Notes under the pieces: generated by a model
The model's input: the letters and a program-made list of their open reading frames with translations, nothing else
Database searches by the model: none
What the model was told of the DNA's origin: nothing
Assembly: GCA_015068845.1 (NCBI GenBank)
Contig: SVJR01000002.1
Location: forward strand, 33,003-97,002
Source of the DNA: Oscillospiraceae bacterium
Lineage (GTDB): Bacteria > Bacillota > Clostridia > Monoglobales > Monoglobaceae
DNA length: 64,000 nucleotides
Reading direction: 5' to 3'
Part shown: piece after piece, positions 58,337-64,000 of the stretch
Layout: every line of letters starts with the position of its first letter
How positions within the stretch are numbered: the stretch's first letter is position 1
Position numbers and translations under genes: made by a program

Positions 58337-58453
58337 AGCCTGTTCACGGTTTTGTTACAAAAATTTAACTTGTAAAGCCGGGATATTTGTGTTAAAATGT
58401 TTCTAAGGTAATAATCCAGTTCCCGAAAACCTCGGGAGAACGGAGGTAAGTTT

Positions 58454-58708
58454 ATGGATAACAATTTCTCAAAGACCGTAAAATTCAGCGTGGAAAAGGA
58501 AAAACCAATGTCGCCCAGAGAGCTCATACTGTCGGTTCATGCGGCACTTAAGGAAAAGGGCTATAACCCCATCAGCCAGTTTGTGGGCTACATTATGTCG
58601 GGTGACCCCTCATATATTACAGCACACAACGGCGCCAGAACGCTTATTCAGAAATTGGAAACCGACGAGATACTGGAAGAATTGGTTAAGTTCTATGTTT
58701 CGGAATAA
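58454..58708 (+). CDS. ireB: IreB-family regulatory phosphoprotein (UPF0297)
   Basis: The 84-aa protein matches the family: [40 protein letters not shown] and [18 protein letters not shown]. In Enterococcus, IreB is phosphorylated by the PASTA kinase IreK and affects cephalosporin resistance and envelope stress. Here it lies between an LTA-synthase-like gene and an AbrB-type regulator. The usual neighbours (yqgF/ruvX, DUF1292) are absent from this window. GGAGGTAAG precedes the start. Confidence 0.95.
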   Translation: MDNNFSKTVKFSVEKEKPMSPRELILSVHAALKEKGYNPISQFVGYIMSGDPSYITAHNGARTLIQKLETDEILEELVKFYVSE

Positions 58709-58721
58709 TCCTTGAAACCCG

Positions 58722-58757
58722 CAAGGCATCTGCATTTAGCAGGTGCCTTATTTTTTT
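58722..58757 (+). terminator. Terminator after ireB
   Basis: AAGGCATCTGC / GCAGGTGCCTT with loop ATTTA and a T-run. Confidence 0.85.
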
Positions 58758-58905
58758 ATCATATTCTGTCTATGGAAAAATATAGAAAATTATGTAAAAA
58801 ATATTGACAATATATGTAAAATGAAGTATTATTAAGTTATAAAAGTTGTTATAACAGCCAAAAACAAAAAATGTTGGAAAACATAAGAGAAAGGAAGGGA
58901 TTTTT

Positions 58906-59316
58906 GTGAAATCCACCGGAATTTTAAGGCCTGTTGATAATCTCGATAGAATTGTTATTCCCAAGGAGCTGTGCAAGACGCTTGAGATTGAGCCGAAAAC
59001 ACCTATGGAGATTTTTGTTGAGGAATCGAGGATAGTACTTAAGAAGCACGAGTTTAACGAAGGAACAGTCAAGGGCAGTACGGGCATTGTAAGGCGTGTT
59101 GACGGTCTTGACCGAATTGTTATTCCTAAGGAAATCTGCAAGGCGCTTGCGATTAGACCAAAGAGTTTGCTTGAAATTTTTGTTGAAGGTGAACTGATTG
59201 TATTGGGTAAGTATGAATACGCTTGCGTATTTTGTGGCACGGAGGAAAATTTAGTTGAATTCAAGGCAAAGCAGGTTTGCAAAAGCTGCCTAAAAGACCT
59301 TGCGGCTATAGAGTAA
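58906..59316 (+). CDS. Tandem AbrB/SpoVT regulator with C-terminal zinc ribbon
   Basis: GTG 58906 follows AGAAAGGAAGGGA. The 136-aa protein holds two AbrB/SpoVT swapped-hairpin DNA-binding domains in one chain: STGILRPVDNLDRIVIPKEL (1-45) and STGIVRRVDGLDRIVIPKEI (about 61-105). The second is followed by a small zinc ribbon CVFC...CKSC (about 107-130). Usual AbrB proteins have one domain per chain and pair as dimers; the fused pair could bind as a built-in dimer. It is probably a transition-state-type regulator. Confidence 0.88.
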   Translation: MKSTGILRPVDNLDRIVIPKELCKTLEIEPKTPMEIFVEESRIVLKKHEFNEGTVKGSTGIVRRVDGLDRIVIPKEICKALAIRPKSLLEIFVEGELIVLGKYEYACVFCGTEENLVEFKAKQVCKSCLKDLAAIE

Positions 59317-59347
59317 CAAAAAAAGACACCCGATGGGTGTCCTTTTT
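59317..59347. terminator. Terminator after the AbrB-type gene
   Basis: AAAAAAAGACACCC / GGGTGTCCTTTTT with GAT loop. Confidence 0.85.
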
Positions 59348-59350
59348 GTT

Positions 59351-59760
59351 TGGCAGGGGTAGTAAGACTTCGGCAGCCTTGCACTAGCGTGCTACGACTC
59401 GCATCATTGTTGAAACACAAAGTGTTTCACCTGATTTGAAAAATGCTTCCGCATTTTTCAATCCTACGCTTCGTCGCAGCTCGCTTTTTAACTCTGTTTG
59501 CGTTGCAAACAATCGTTCTTTTTAGCGACTGCTCCTCTTCCCACAAAATATAATTTTGTGGGAGCCCTAAGTGCCACCGGCATATCGTCTTAACGCTCCG
59601 GCACGGCACGCGGTTTTGGAGACACTCTGAGTTTCAAAAGACCGTTCAAAAATTCCGCCCCGTTGAGCCATTTGTGGCACTTGCTCTTTCAAGCCTCGTG
59701 CCTTTTGATGCTTTATTGGTGCTATTGAAAAATCTCTGCATATCCAATCAACAAAAGACA
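59351..59760. repeat. Left copy of a tRNA-Trp-half repeat, interrupted by a hairpin array
   Basis: TGGCAGGGGTAGTAAGACTT (59351-59370) and CACGGCACGCGGTTTTGGAG (59602-59621) are both parts of a tRNA-Trp 3' half read on the minus strand. They are separated here by about 230 bases of small hairpins: GAAACACAAAGTGTTTC, GAAAAATGCTTCCGCATTTTTC, GTTTGCGTTGCAAAC and TCCCACAAAAT/ATTTTGTGGGA. Another about 120 bases (to 59755, including CCTTTTGATGCTTTATTG) match the flank of the right copy at 63544. Confidence 0.7.
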
Positions 59761-59807
59761 CTATAAGAGGTTTTTATTTGAGATTTTAATAATTTTATCC
59801 CCTTAAC

Positions 59808-59835
59808 TTGCATTTTACTAAAAATGTGGTATAAT
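59808..59835 (+). promoter_or_regulatory. Promoter of the AAA/DUF4143 gene
   Basis: TTGCAT at 59808-59813, a 16-bp spacer and TATAAT at 59830-59835. Confidence 0.6.
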
Positions 59836-59859
59836 ATAATCATAAGGAGGCTGATTATA

Positions 59860-61083
59860 GTGGCTAAAATTTTTATGAGAGAAGAATATCTTAATAAAAT
59901 AAGAGGATTTTATGACAGTGATATTATAAAAGTTGTAACTGGAATCAGACGATGCGGAAAATCCTGTTTTTTGCTTTCTGTTATGGAAGATTTAAAGGCT
60001 AACGGTGTTAGTGAAAAAAATATAATTAATATTAATCTTGACAAAAGAGGATTCAAAAAAATCAAAACTGCTGATAAATTAGAAGAAGTTATAGATAGCT
60101 ATATTACCGATGGCGAGAAAAAATATGTTTTCATTGACGAAATTCAGAATGTAAAAAACTTCGAAGAAGTTATAAACGGGTATAGAGAAGATGGACATTC
60201 TGTTTTTATTACCGGTTCAAATTCCTATCTTTTAAGCGGAGAACTTGTTACCAAGCTTACAGGAAGATATATCGAAATAGAGATGTATACCCTGACATTT
60301 TATGAGTATTTGGAAATGAAAAAGTTTTTGTGCAAAGAGGTATCCCAGAATATTGTTGAAGAATTTACAACATATATCCGTGACGGAGGATTTCCTAAGT
60401 CCTTGGAATTTGATAGTGTTGATGACAGAAATTTGTATGTACAAAGCGTTATTACTCAAATTTTTGAAAAAGATATATCTAGGAACAAGAGAATTCGAAA
60501 CCGAGCTGCGTTTGAAAAAATACAAACCTTTATTATAAATAATTTTGGCTCAACAATAAGTGTATCCAATATTGTAGAATATTTAGCCAAAGAGAATATA
60601 GCAGTAAAAGAAAATACAGTTCACAAGTACATTGAAATGCTTGAAAGTGCAAAAATAATATATAAATGTCCGAGATTTGATACGAAATCAAAAAAGGCAT
60701 TGAAAACAGAGCAAAAATATTATTTGGCTGATTTGAGCATTTATTATTCAATGAATGTAGATGGAAGAATTAACTATGGTCCTGTTCTTGAAAATATACT
60801 ATTTTGCTACTTGAAATCTAAAGGATATAAATTAAGTGTAGGTAAAATTGGAAATCTGGAATGTGATTTTATAGTAAGGCAGAATGTAGATGACTATTTT
60901 TATATTCAGGTTGCTATGACCATTGCGGAACAATCTACCGAGGAACGAGAATATAGACCGTTCACAAAAATCCGTGATAATTTTCCTAAATATTTATTCA
61001 CTACAGATACATTGTTGCAAAAAAGAGATGGAATTTTGCATATGAATATGATTGATTTTATCAAAGAGAATAAGACTTTATAA
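59860..61083 (+). CDS. AAA ATPase with DUF4143 C-terminal domain
   Basis: GTG 59860 lies nine bases after AAGGAGG and gives 407 aa; the track ATG overlaps the -10 box. Walker A is VVTGIRRCGKSCFLL and Walker B YVFIDEIQNV, with sensor-like VFITGSNSYLL. Residues about 200-390 form the DUF4143 domain (winged helix plus nuclease-like fold; GYKLSVGKIGNLECDFIVRQ resembles the PD-(D/E)XK-like strand with Glu/Asp). These P-loop proteins are very widespread in anaerobes and have no settled function. It is AT-rich like the rest of this segment. Confidence 0.9.
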   Translation: MAKIFMREEYLNKIRGFYDSDIIKVVTGIRRCGKSCFLLSVMEDLKANGVSEKNIININLDKRGFKKIKTADKLEEVIDSYITDGEKKYVFIDEIQNVKNFEEVINGYREDGHSVFITGSNSYLLSGELVTKLTGRYIEIEMYTLTFYEYLEMKKFLCKEVSQNIVEEFTTYIRDGGFPKSLEFDSVDDRNLYVQSVITQIFEKDISRNKRIRNRAAFEKIQTFIINNFGSTISVSNIVEYLAKENIAVKENTVHKYIEMLESAKIIYKCPRFDTKSKKALKTEQKYYLADLSIYYSMNVDGRINYGPVLENILFCYLKSKGYKLSVGKIGNLECDFIVRQNVDDYFYIQVAMTIAEQSTEEREYRPFTKIRDNFPKYLFTTDTLLQKRDGILHMNMIDFIKENKTL

Positions 61084-61205
61084 CTTTAAATTTAGTGGCA
61101 TCTATATTGTCGCTGATTATATATCTAGACTAAGTATAGGGGGATACATAAGAAATTTTTAAATCAGATGATTTATGCTTTCTATGTATGAAGTGGAGGC
61201 GCAAG

Positions 61206-61691
61206 ATGCACGAAGAATTTTTAAATTTGCCTGTTTTCATATGGGAAAATGTTTTTACGGTAATAAATACATTGGTTTGCGGACTGATTGTTGCGAGCTT
61301 TACTTCCACATTTTTGAAGAAAAGGGAAGAGCGTACACGAATAGCAGGTGTTATATTAGAAAAACGCATTAATAGCGAACAAGAAATATTGACTTATCTA
61401 GAAAAGGAACTTTTTAAGGAAGAAATTAATATTAAAAATAGTGGTATTCTTAATATCTGTTTGTTTATACCTTGTGGGTTTTGTTTAAGAGGAATGAAAC
61501 AAAAAGGGTTAAAAGTTGTAGCTATTTCAACCTGTATTGCTCTTGGCTTAGAAATGACACAGTTGGCGTTTCGGCTATTTAATATAGGCAGTGATATCGT
61601 TGATATAAATGACATCATTGGTGCTATAATAGGTTCTATAATTGGTGTTATGATATGCAATATAATACCTGTGCTTCGTAAAAAGGTCTAA
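61206..61691 (+). CDS. VanZ-like membrane protein
   Basis: ATG 61206 lies seven bases after GGAGG and gives 161 aa. One N-terminal helix (VFTVINTLVCGLIVASFTS) is followed by a charged loop and three C-terminal helices. ILNICLFIPCGFCLRG, LGLEMTQLAFRLFNIGSDIV and DINDIIGAIIGSIIG match the VanZ-like family pattern ('..lPlGfll...Er.Ql...gR.fDidDli.Nt.Ga'). VanZ confers low-level teicoplanin resistance in enterococci, but most relatives have no such role. The next gene starts 13 bases downstream. Confidence 0.8.
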   Translation: MHEEFLNLPVFIWENVFTVINTLVCGLIVASFTSTFLKKREERTRIAGVILEKRINSEQEILTYLEKELFKEEINIKNSGILNICLFIPCGFCLRGMKQKGLKVVAISTCIALGLEMTQLAFRLFNIGSDIVDINDIIGAIIGSIIGVMICNIIPVLRKKV

Positions 61692-61704
61692 GGAGGTTTG
61701 CTTG

Positions 61705-62682
61705 ATGAAAAGAATCCTTTCAATTTCTGTCTTAATAATTATGCTTTTCACAATGAACGTTACTGTCTTTGCTGGTGATGTCCCTGAAGGCTTACTGAGC
61801 AATGATGATGCACAAGTCTTTTTCGGAGAGGTGCTTGATTATAACGATAATACGGTTACAGTTTGCCCACGTGTTAAAATCAAAGGCGACGTATTAACCG
61901 GAACAAAACAACATTATGATAAGCCATACCCCGTAGGAAATTTCAAGGTTAAAGCAGGAAATATATATCTCTTTACATATTTTGATGAAAACAACGAGAC
62001 AAATATCTTTGAAGTCACAAGCTATGATACGGCTACACTTAAAATCAAAAATACCGACTTTGATATTTGGAAACGATTTGAAAGCTATTTGAATGACGGA
62101 GAATATGAAAAAGCTGAACAAGAAAGAATTGACAAAATAAATGCCACGCTTACAGAAGTTGGCGATGAAATAACATTGGCAGCTCTAACCGAAACAGATA
62201 GAGATGCTTGTTATAAAACAGAAATAGCTTTATTTGGCAAACAGCAGAGCTATGAAATTGATAAGAGAGAATTCTACAGAATAGCTGCTGAAATCAGACT
62301 TATGGATGTAGAAAATACTCTTGTAATGGATGCTGACGGTGGCTTGGTTATGCGGTGTTATGAAGAAGATGCTGTTCACGAAATAACTATATGGGATAAT
62401 TGTAAAGTTGCAGGAGGCCGTGTAGCAGCTAACAGTGCGCCAACGGGCGATTACATAATTAATGCAGAAGATTATCAAAAACTAATATCCCTACTTCCGG
62501 GAGAAGCACAAACTAAACTTCCTCCTCTCAAAAACTTATATGCCAATTTTATATATTGGTTTATGTATAATTCGACTACGGCATATATGATAGGGGCAAT
62601 AGTCCTTGTTGTACTAATCGGCGTTATTGGCTTTGTAATCGGTTATAAGATAAAGAAGAAAAGAGGTTCAACTCAAAAATAA
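61705..62682 (+). CDS. Unknown exported protein with C-terminal membrane anchor
   Basis: ATG 61705 behind AAGGAGG gives 325 aa. A signal peptide (MKRILSISVLIIMLFTMNVTVFA) precedes an extracellular part of about 240 residues. Near residues 280-310 a single transmembrane helix (AYMIGAIVLVVLIGVIGFVI) is followed by KIKKKRGSTQK, so the bulk faces outside. The early part (VFFGEVLDYNDNTVTVCPRV) looks like a small beta-barrel strand set. I recognise no family. It is probably cotranscribed with the VanZ-like gene and the small proteins downstream. Confidence 0.8.
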   Translation: MKRILSISVLIIMLFTMNVTVFAGDVPEGLLSNDDAQVFFGEVLDYNDNTVTVCPRVKIKGDVLTGTKQHYDKPYPVGNFKVKAGNIYLFTYFDENNETNIFEVTSYDTATLKIKNTDFDIWKRFESYLNDGEYEKAEQERIDKINATLTEVGDEITLAALTETDRDACYKTEIALFGKQQSYEIDKREFYRIAAEIRLMDVENTLVMDADGGLVMRCYEEDAVHEITIWDNCKVAGGRVAANSAPTGDYIINAEDYQKLISLLPGEAQTKLPPLKNLYANFIYWFMYNSTTAYMIGAIVLVVLIGVIGFVIGYKIKKKRGSTQK

Positions 62683-62704
62683 CTGATTTAAGGAGGTTTT
62701 GCAA

Positions 62705-62962
62705 ATGAAAAGACTTATAACAATAATTTTAACAATAACCGCTTTGATAACGGTATCCGCGGTTGTATATGCAAAAGATTTAGAGTTCCATGATGGAGTT
62801 TACAGAGGCGAAAAATGGGAGTTTGATTTTGGAAAACCGAAGAAAAATCATGCCATTATCATTCCGCAGGACAGACCGGAACCGAAGGTGTACGGAAATG
62901 GTTATGTTGAACGTGTCGAAGAAATCGAAAAAACGTATGAAATAATTCTGTTAGGTAATTAA
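62705..62962 (+). CDS. Unknown small exported protein (85 aa)
   Basis: ATG 62705 follows AAGGAGG; the TTG of the track at 62699 is too close to it. A signal peptide (MKRLITIILTITALITVSAV...YA) is followed by about 60 residues (DLEFHDGVYRGEKWEFDFGK ...). There is no anchor. It lies 22 bases after the membrane-anchored gene. Function unknown. Confidence 0.75.
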   Translation: MKRLITIILTITALITVSAVVYAKDLEFHDGVYRGEKWEFDFGKPKKNHAIIIPQDRPEPKVYGNGYVERVEEIEKTYEIILLGN

Positions 62963-62974
62963 GGGAACACTACT

Positions 62975-63133
62975 ATGAAAAATACATATTTACCAGAAAC
63001 TAAAAGTGATAATATTTTTGCGTTTGTTGGCGATGCGGATACATTGATTTTAATAGCATATGGAGTTATATTTGTTGTGTTGATATCCATGATTATCCTT
63101 ATGATACGTAAAAAGAGAAAGGGTGACAAATAA
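62975..63133 (+). CDS. Small single-pass membrane protein (52 aa)
   Basis: Not in the ORF track. It reads MKNTYLPETKSDNIFAFVGD and then one helix (LILIAYGVIFVVLISMIILM) ending RKKRKGDK, so the N-terminus is outside. AAGGGAAC lies about nine bases upstream. The stop overlaps the start of the next small gene (TAATG). Function unknown. Confidence 0.65.
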   Translation: MKNTYLPETKSDNIFAFVGDADTLILIAYGVIFVVLISMIILMIRKKRKGDK

Positions 63134-63240
63134 TGAAGAAAGTATTATATTTTATTCCGGCGATAGTTTTCGGATTGATATACTGTTTGTTGATTTTTGA
63201 AGGCGCAGGTCCTGTTTTGTGGCATGGATGGTTATTTTAA
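63133..63240 (+). CDS. Very small membrane protein (35 aa)
   Basis: Not in the ORF track. It reads MKKVLYFIPAIVFGLIYCLL and ends EGAGPVLWHGWLF. It overlaps the previous stop by one base (TAATG coupling), which supports real translation. It is a single hydrophobic helix. Function unknown; a membrane microprotein of the same operon. Confidence 0.55.
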   Translation: MKKVLYFIPAIVFGLIYCLLIFEGAGPVLWHGWLF

Positions 63241-63266
63241 GCTAGTATATTACACCTCAAGAACAA

Positions 63267-63303
63267 TAAAAAACGGCTCAACCCAAGCGGTTGAGCCGTT
63301 TTC
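63267..63303 (+). terminator. Terminator of the small-protein operon
   Basis: AAAACGGCTCAACC / GGTTGAGCCGTTTT around CAAGC. Confidence 0.9.
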
Positions 63304-63307
63304 ACTG

Positions 63308-63330
63308 TGGCAGGGGTAGTAAGACTTGAA
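63308..63330 (-). repeat. Middle partial copy of the tRNA-Trp 3' end
   Basis: TGGCAGGGGTAGTAAGACTT plus GAA, identical to the end of the right copy. It is followed by a tRNA-like plus-strand piece near 63479-63502 (GAGTTCAAGTCCCACTGTCG) and a hairpin with ATACCGA/TCGGTAT arms (63511-63543). Confidence 0.65.
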
Positions 63331-63510
63331 AGGCTACGCCCTCTTGTGCTTAGCGGCTTCTGGCTACGGAGATAAATACCCTTGCCACAAGCCGAGCACT
63401 GCGCTTCGATCAGCTCCCTTTATCTGCCACTGGCAGCGGTCGCTTCCTCACCCGTTCACGCGGAAAAACCGCGCGCACGGAGTTCAAGTCCCACTGTCGG
63501 CATACAAAAA

Positions 63511-63543
63511 AATACCGACACCGCAATGCGGTATCGGTATTTT
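63511..63543 (+). terminator. Terminator-like hairpin beside the tRNA-like pieces
   Basis: AAAATACCGACACCGC / GCGGTATCGGTATTTT, in the position of a tRNA-gene terminator. Confidence 0.7.
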
Positions 63544-63589
63544 TGGCAGGGGTAGTAAGACTTGAACTCACGGCACGCGGTTTTGGAGG
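63544..63589 (-). repeat. Right copy: 3' half of a tRNA-Trp (fragment)
   Basis: On the minus strand CTCCAAAACCG (anticodon loop with CCA), GTGAGTTCAAGTCTTAC (T-arm-like) and TACCCCTGCCA (acceptor end with CCA) form the 3' half of a tRNA-Trp. The 5' half is absent: beyond the anticodon loop the sequence becomes the repeat flank shared with 59622-59755. It is not a functional tRNA. Confidence 0.75.
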
Positions 63590-63590
63590 T

Positions 63591-64000
63591 CGTGTCAAAT
63601 TAAAAAGACCGTCCAAATTGTTCCCACTGTTGAGCCGTTTGTAGCACTCGGTCTTTTGAACCTTATACCTTTTGATGCTTTATTGATGCTATGTAAAAAT
63701 CTCATCAAATTTGATGCCCAACTGCCAAAAAATCGACACTTGTAATTTTATTTAAGTATAACATACATTCCGTGAAATTGCAACTGCAATCAAACGAAAT
63801 TACCCGATTTGAGAATGGCAGAATGAAATAAACAAAATTACTCGACTAACAAAATTAAATGCAATACAAAGCATTTTTGAGCCAATTACGGCAAATCGTA
63901 GCTTAACCATCATATTAAAATATGACACGCCTTAAACAAAGAAAAACGAAATCGAGTAAACCGATTTTTTTATTATAAAATAGAATTGATTTTATATCCT
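63591..64000. other. Terminal region without genes
   Basis: The first about 110 bases are the repeat flank shared with the left copy (ending CCTTTTGATGCTTTATTGATG). The rest is AT-rich with no convincing ORF; a weak AATCG/CGATT hairpin with a T-run lies near 63950-63972. Confidence 0.5.

Noticed and set aside
59567-59761. Minus-strand ORF next to the tRNA-like repeat, and the similar one at 63410-63616
   Set aside because: These frames run through the tRNA-Trp fragment and hairpins. They are products of the repeat, not genes.
63544-63589. Functional tRNA-Trp gene
   Set aside because: Only the part from the anticodon loop to CCA is present; the acceptor 5' strand and D-arm are missing in all three copies.

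Overview
The window looks like the chromosome of an anaerobic, low-to-moderate GC Firmicute of the class Clostridia, probably a gut or rumen organism. The evidence is the IreB phosphoprotein, an AbrB-type regulator, three or four S-layer-homology (SLH) surface proteins, a Na+-pumping oxaloacetate decarboxylase, a GTP-type PEP carboxykinase, an LTA-synthase-like enzyme and strong AAAGGAGG ribosome binding sites. I cannot name the genus. Housekeeping genes use GC-richer codons, and several inserted segments are visibly AT-rich.

Layout: (1) 126-4786 is a complete IS1595-like transposon with inverted ends, a 9-bp target duplication, a long transposase, and a cargo of a small Cys-rich peptide, a radical SAM/SPASM enzyme and an unknown 160-aa protein. 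Just inside each end is a phased array of TTTATAAA palindromes at about 21-bp spacing. It sits directly upstream of the alaS promoter. (2) 4919-13262: alaS, HIT protein, citrate synthase, CDF metal exporter, nitroreductase, a TIGR04076-like/peptide deformylase pair and a frameshifted glycosyltransferase. (3) 13.3-15.2 kb: a hairpin-studded palindromic repeat, tRNA-Glu and tRNA-Met, a PH-domain protein, a structured inverted repeat and a TetR regulator with a palindrome over its promoter. (4) 15304-21603: a 2099-aa vWA/repeat/SLH surface protein. (5) 21.9-26.8 kb: PEPCK, proB, DUF3048 lipoprotein, dusB. (6) 27.0-28.8 kb: a polymorphic toxin, a likely immunity gene and an orphan module remnant. 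(7) 29.1-35.7 kb: hom, lysC and the oxaloacetate decarboxylase Na+ pump. (8) 35.9-39.4 kb: beta-CASP nuclease, LOG-family protein, a RAYT transposase containing its own palindromes, and pyrophosphatase. (9) 39.6-46.7 kb: three SLH/envelope proteins. (10) 46.8-48.8 kb: small membrane protein, SLOG protein, lrgAB. (11) 48.86-55.37 kb: a six-gene carbohydrate operon between the two broken halves, and the two inverted ends, of an IS1182-like transposase element. (12) 55.4-59.3 kb: fba, LTA-synthase-like protein, ireB, AbrB-type regulator. (13) 59.35-63.6 kb: an AT-rich segment bounded by duplicated tRNA-Trp 3'-half sequences, with an AAA/DUF4143 ATPase, a VanZ-like protein and a cluster of small exported and membrane proteins.

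Together, citrate synthase, PEPCK and the Na+ pump suggest anaerobic C4/C3 interconversion coupled to a sodium gradient, while hom and lysC feed Thr/Met/Lys synthesis. The most novel objects are the transposon-borne RiPP-like cassette with its symmetric phased end arrays, and the IS1182-bounded carbohydrate operon.
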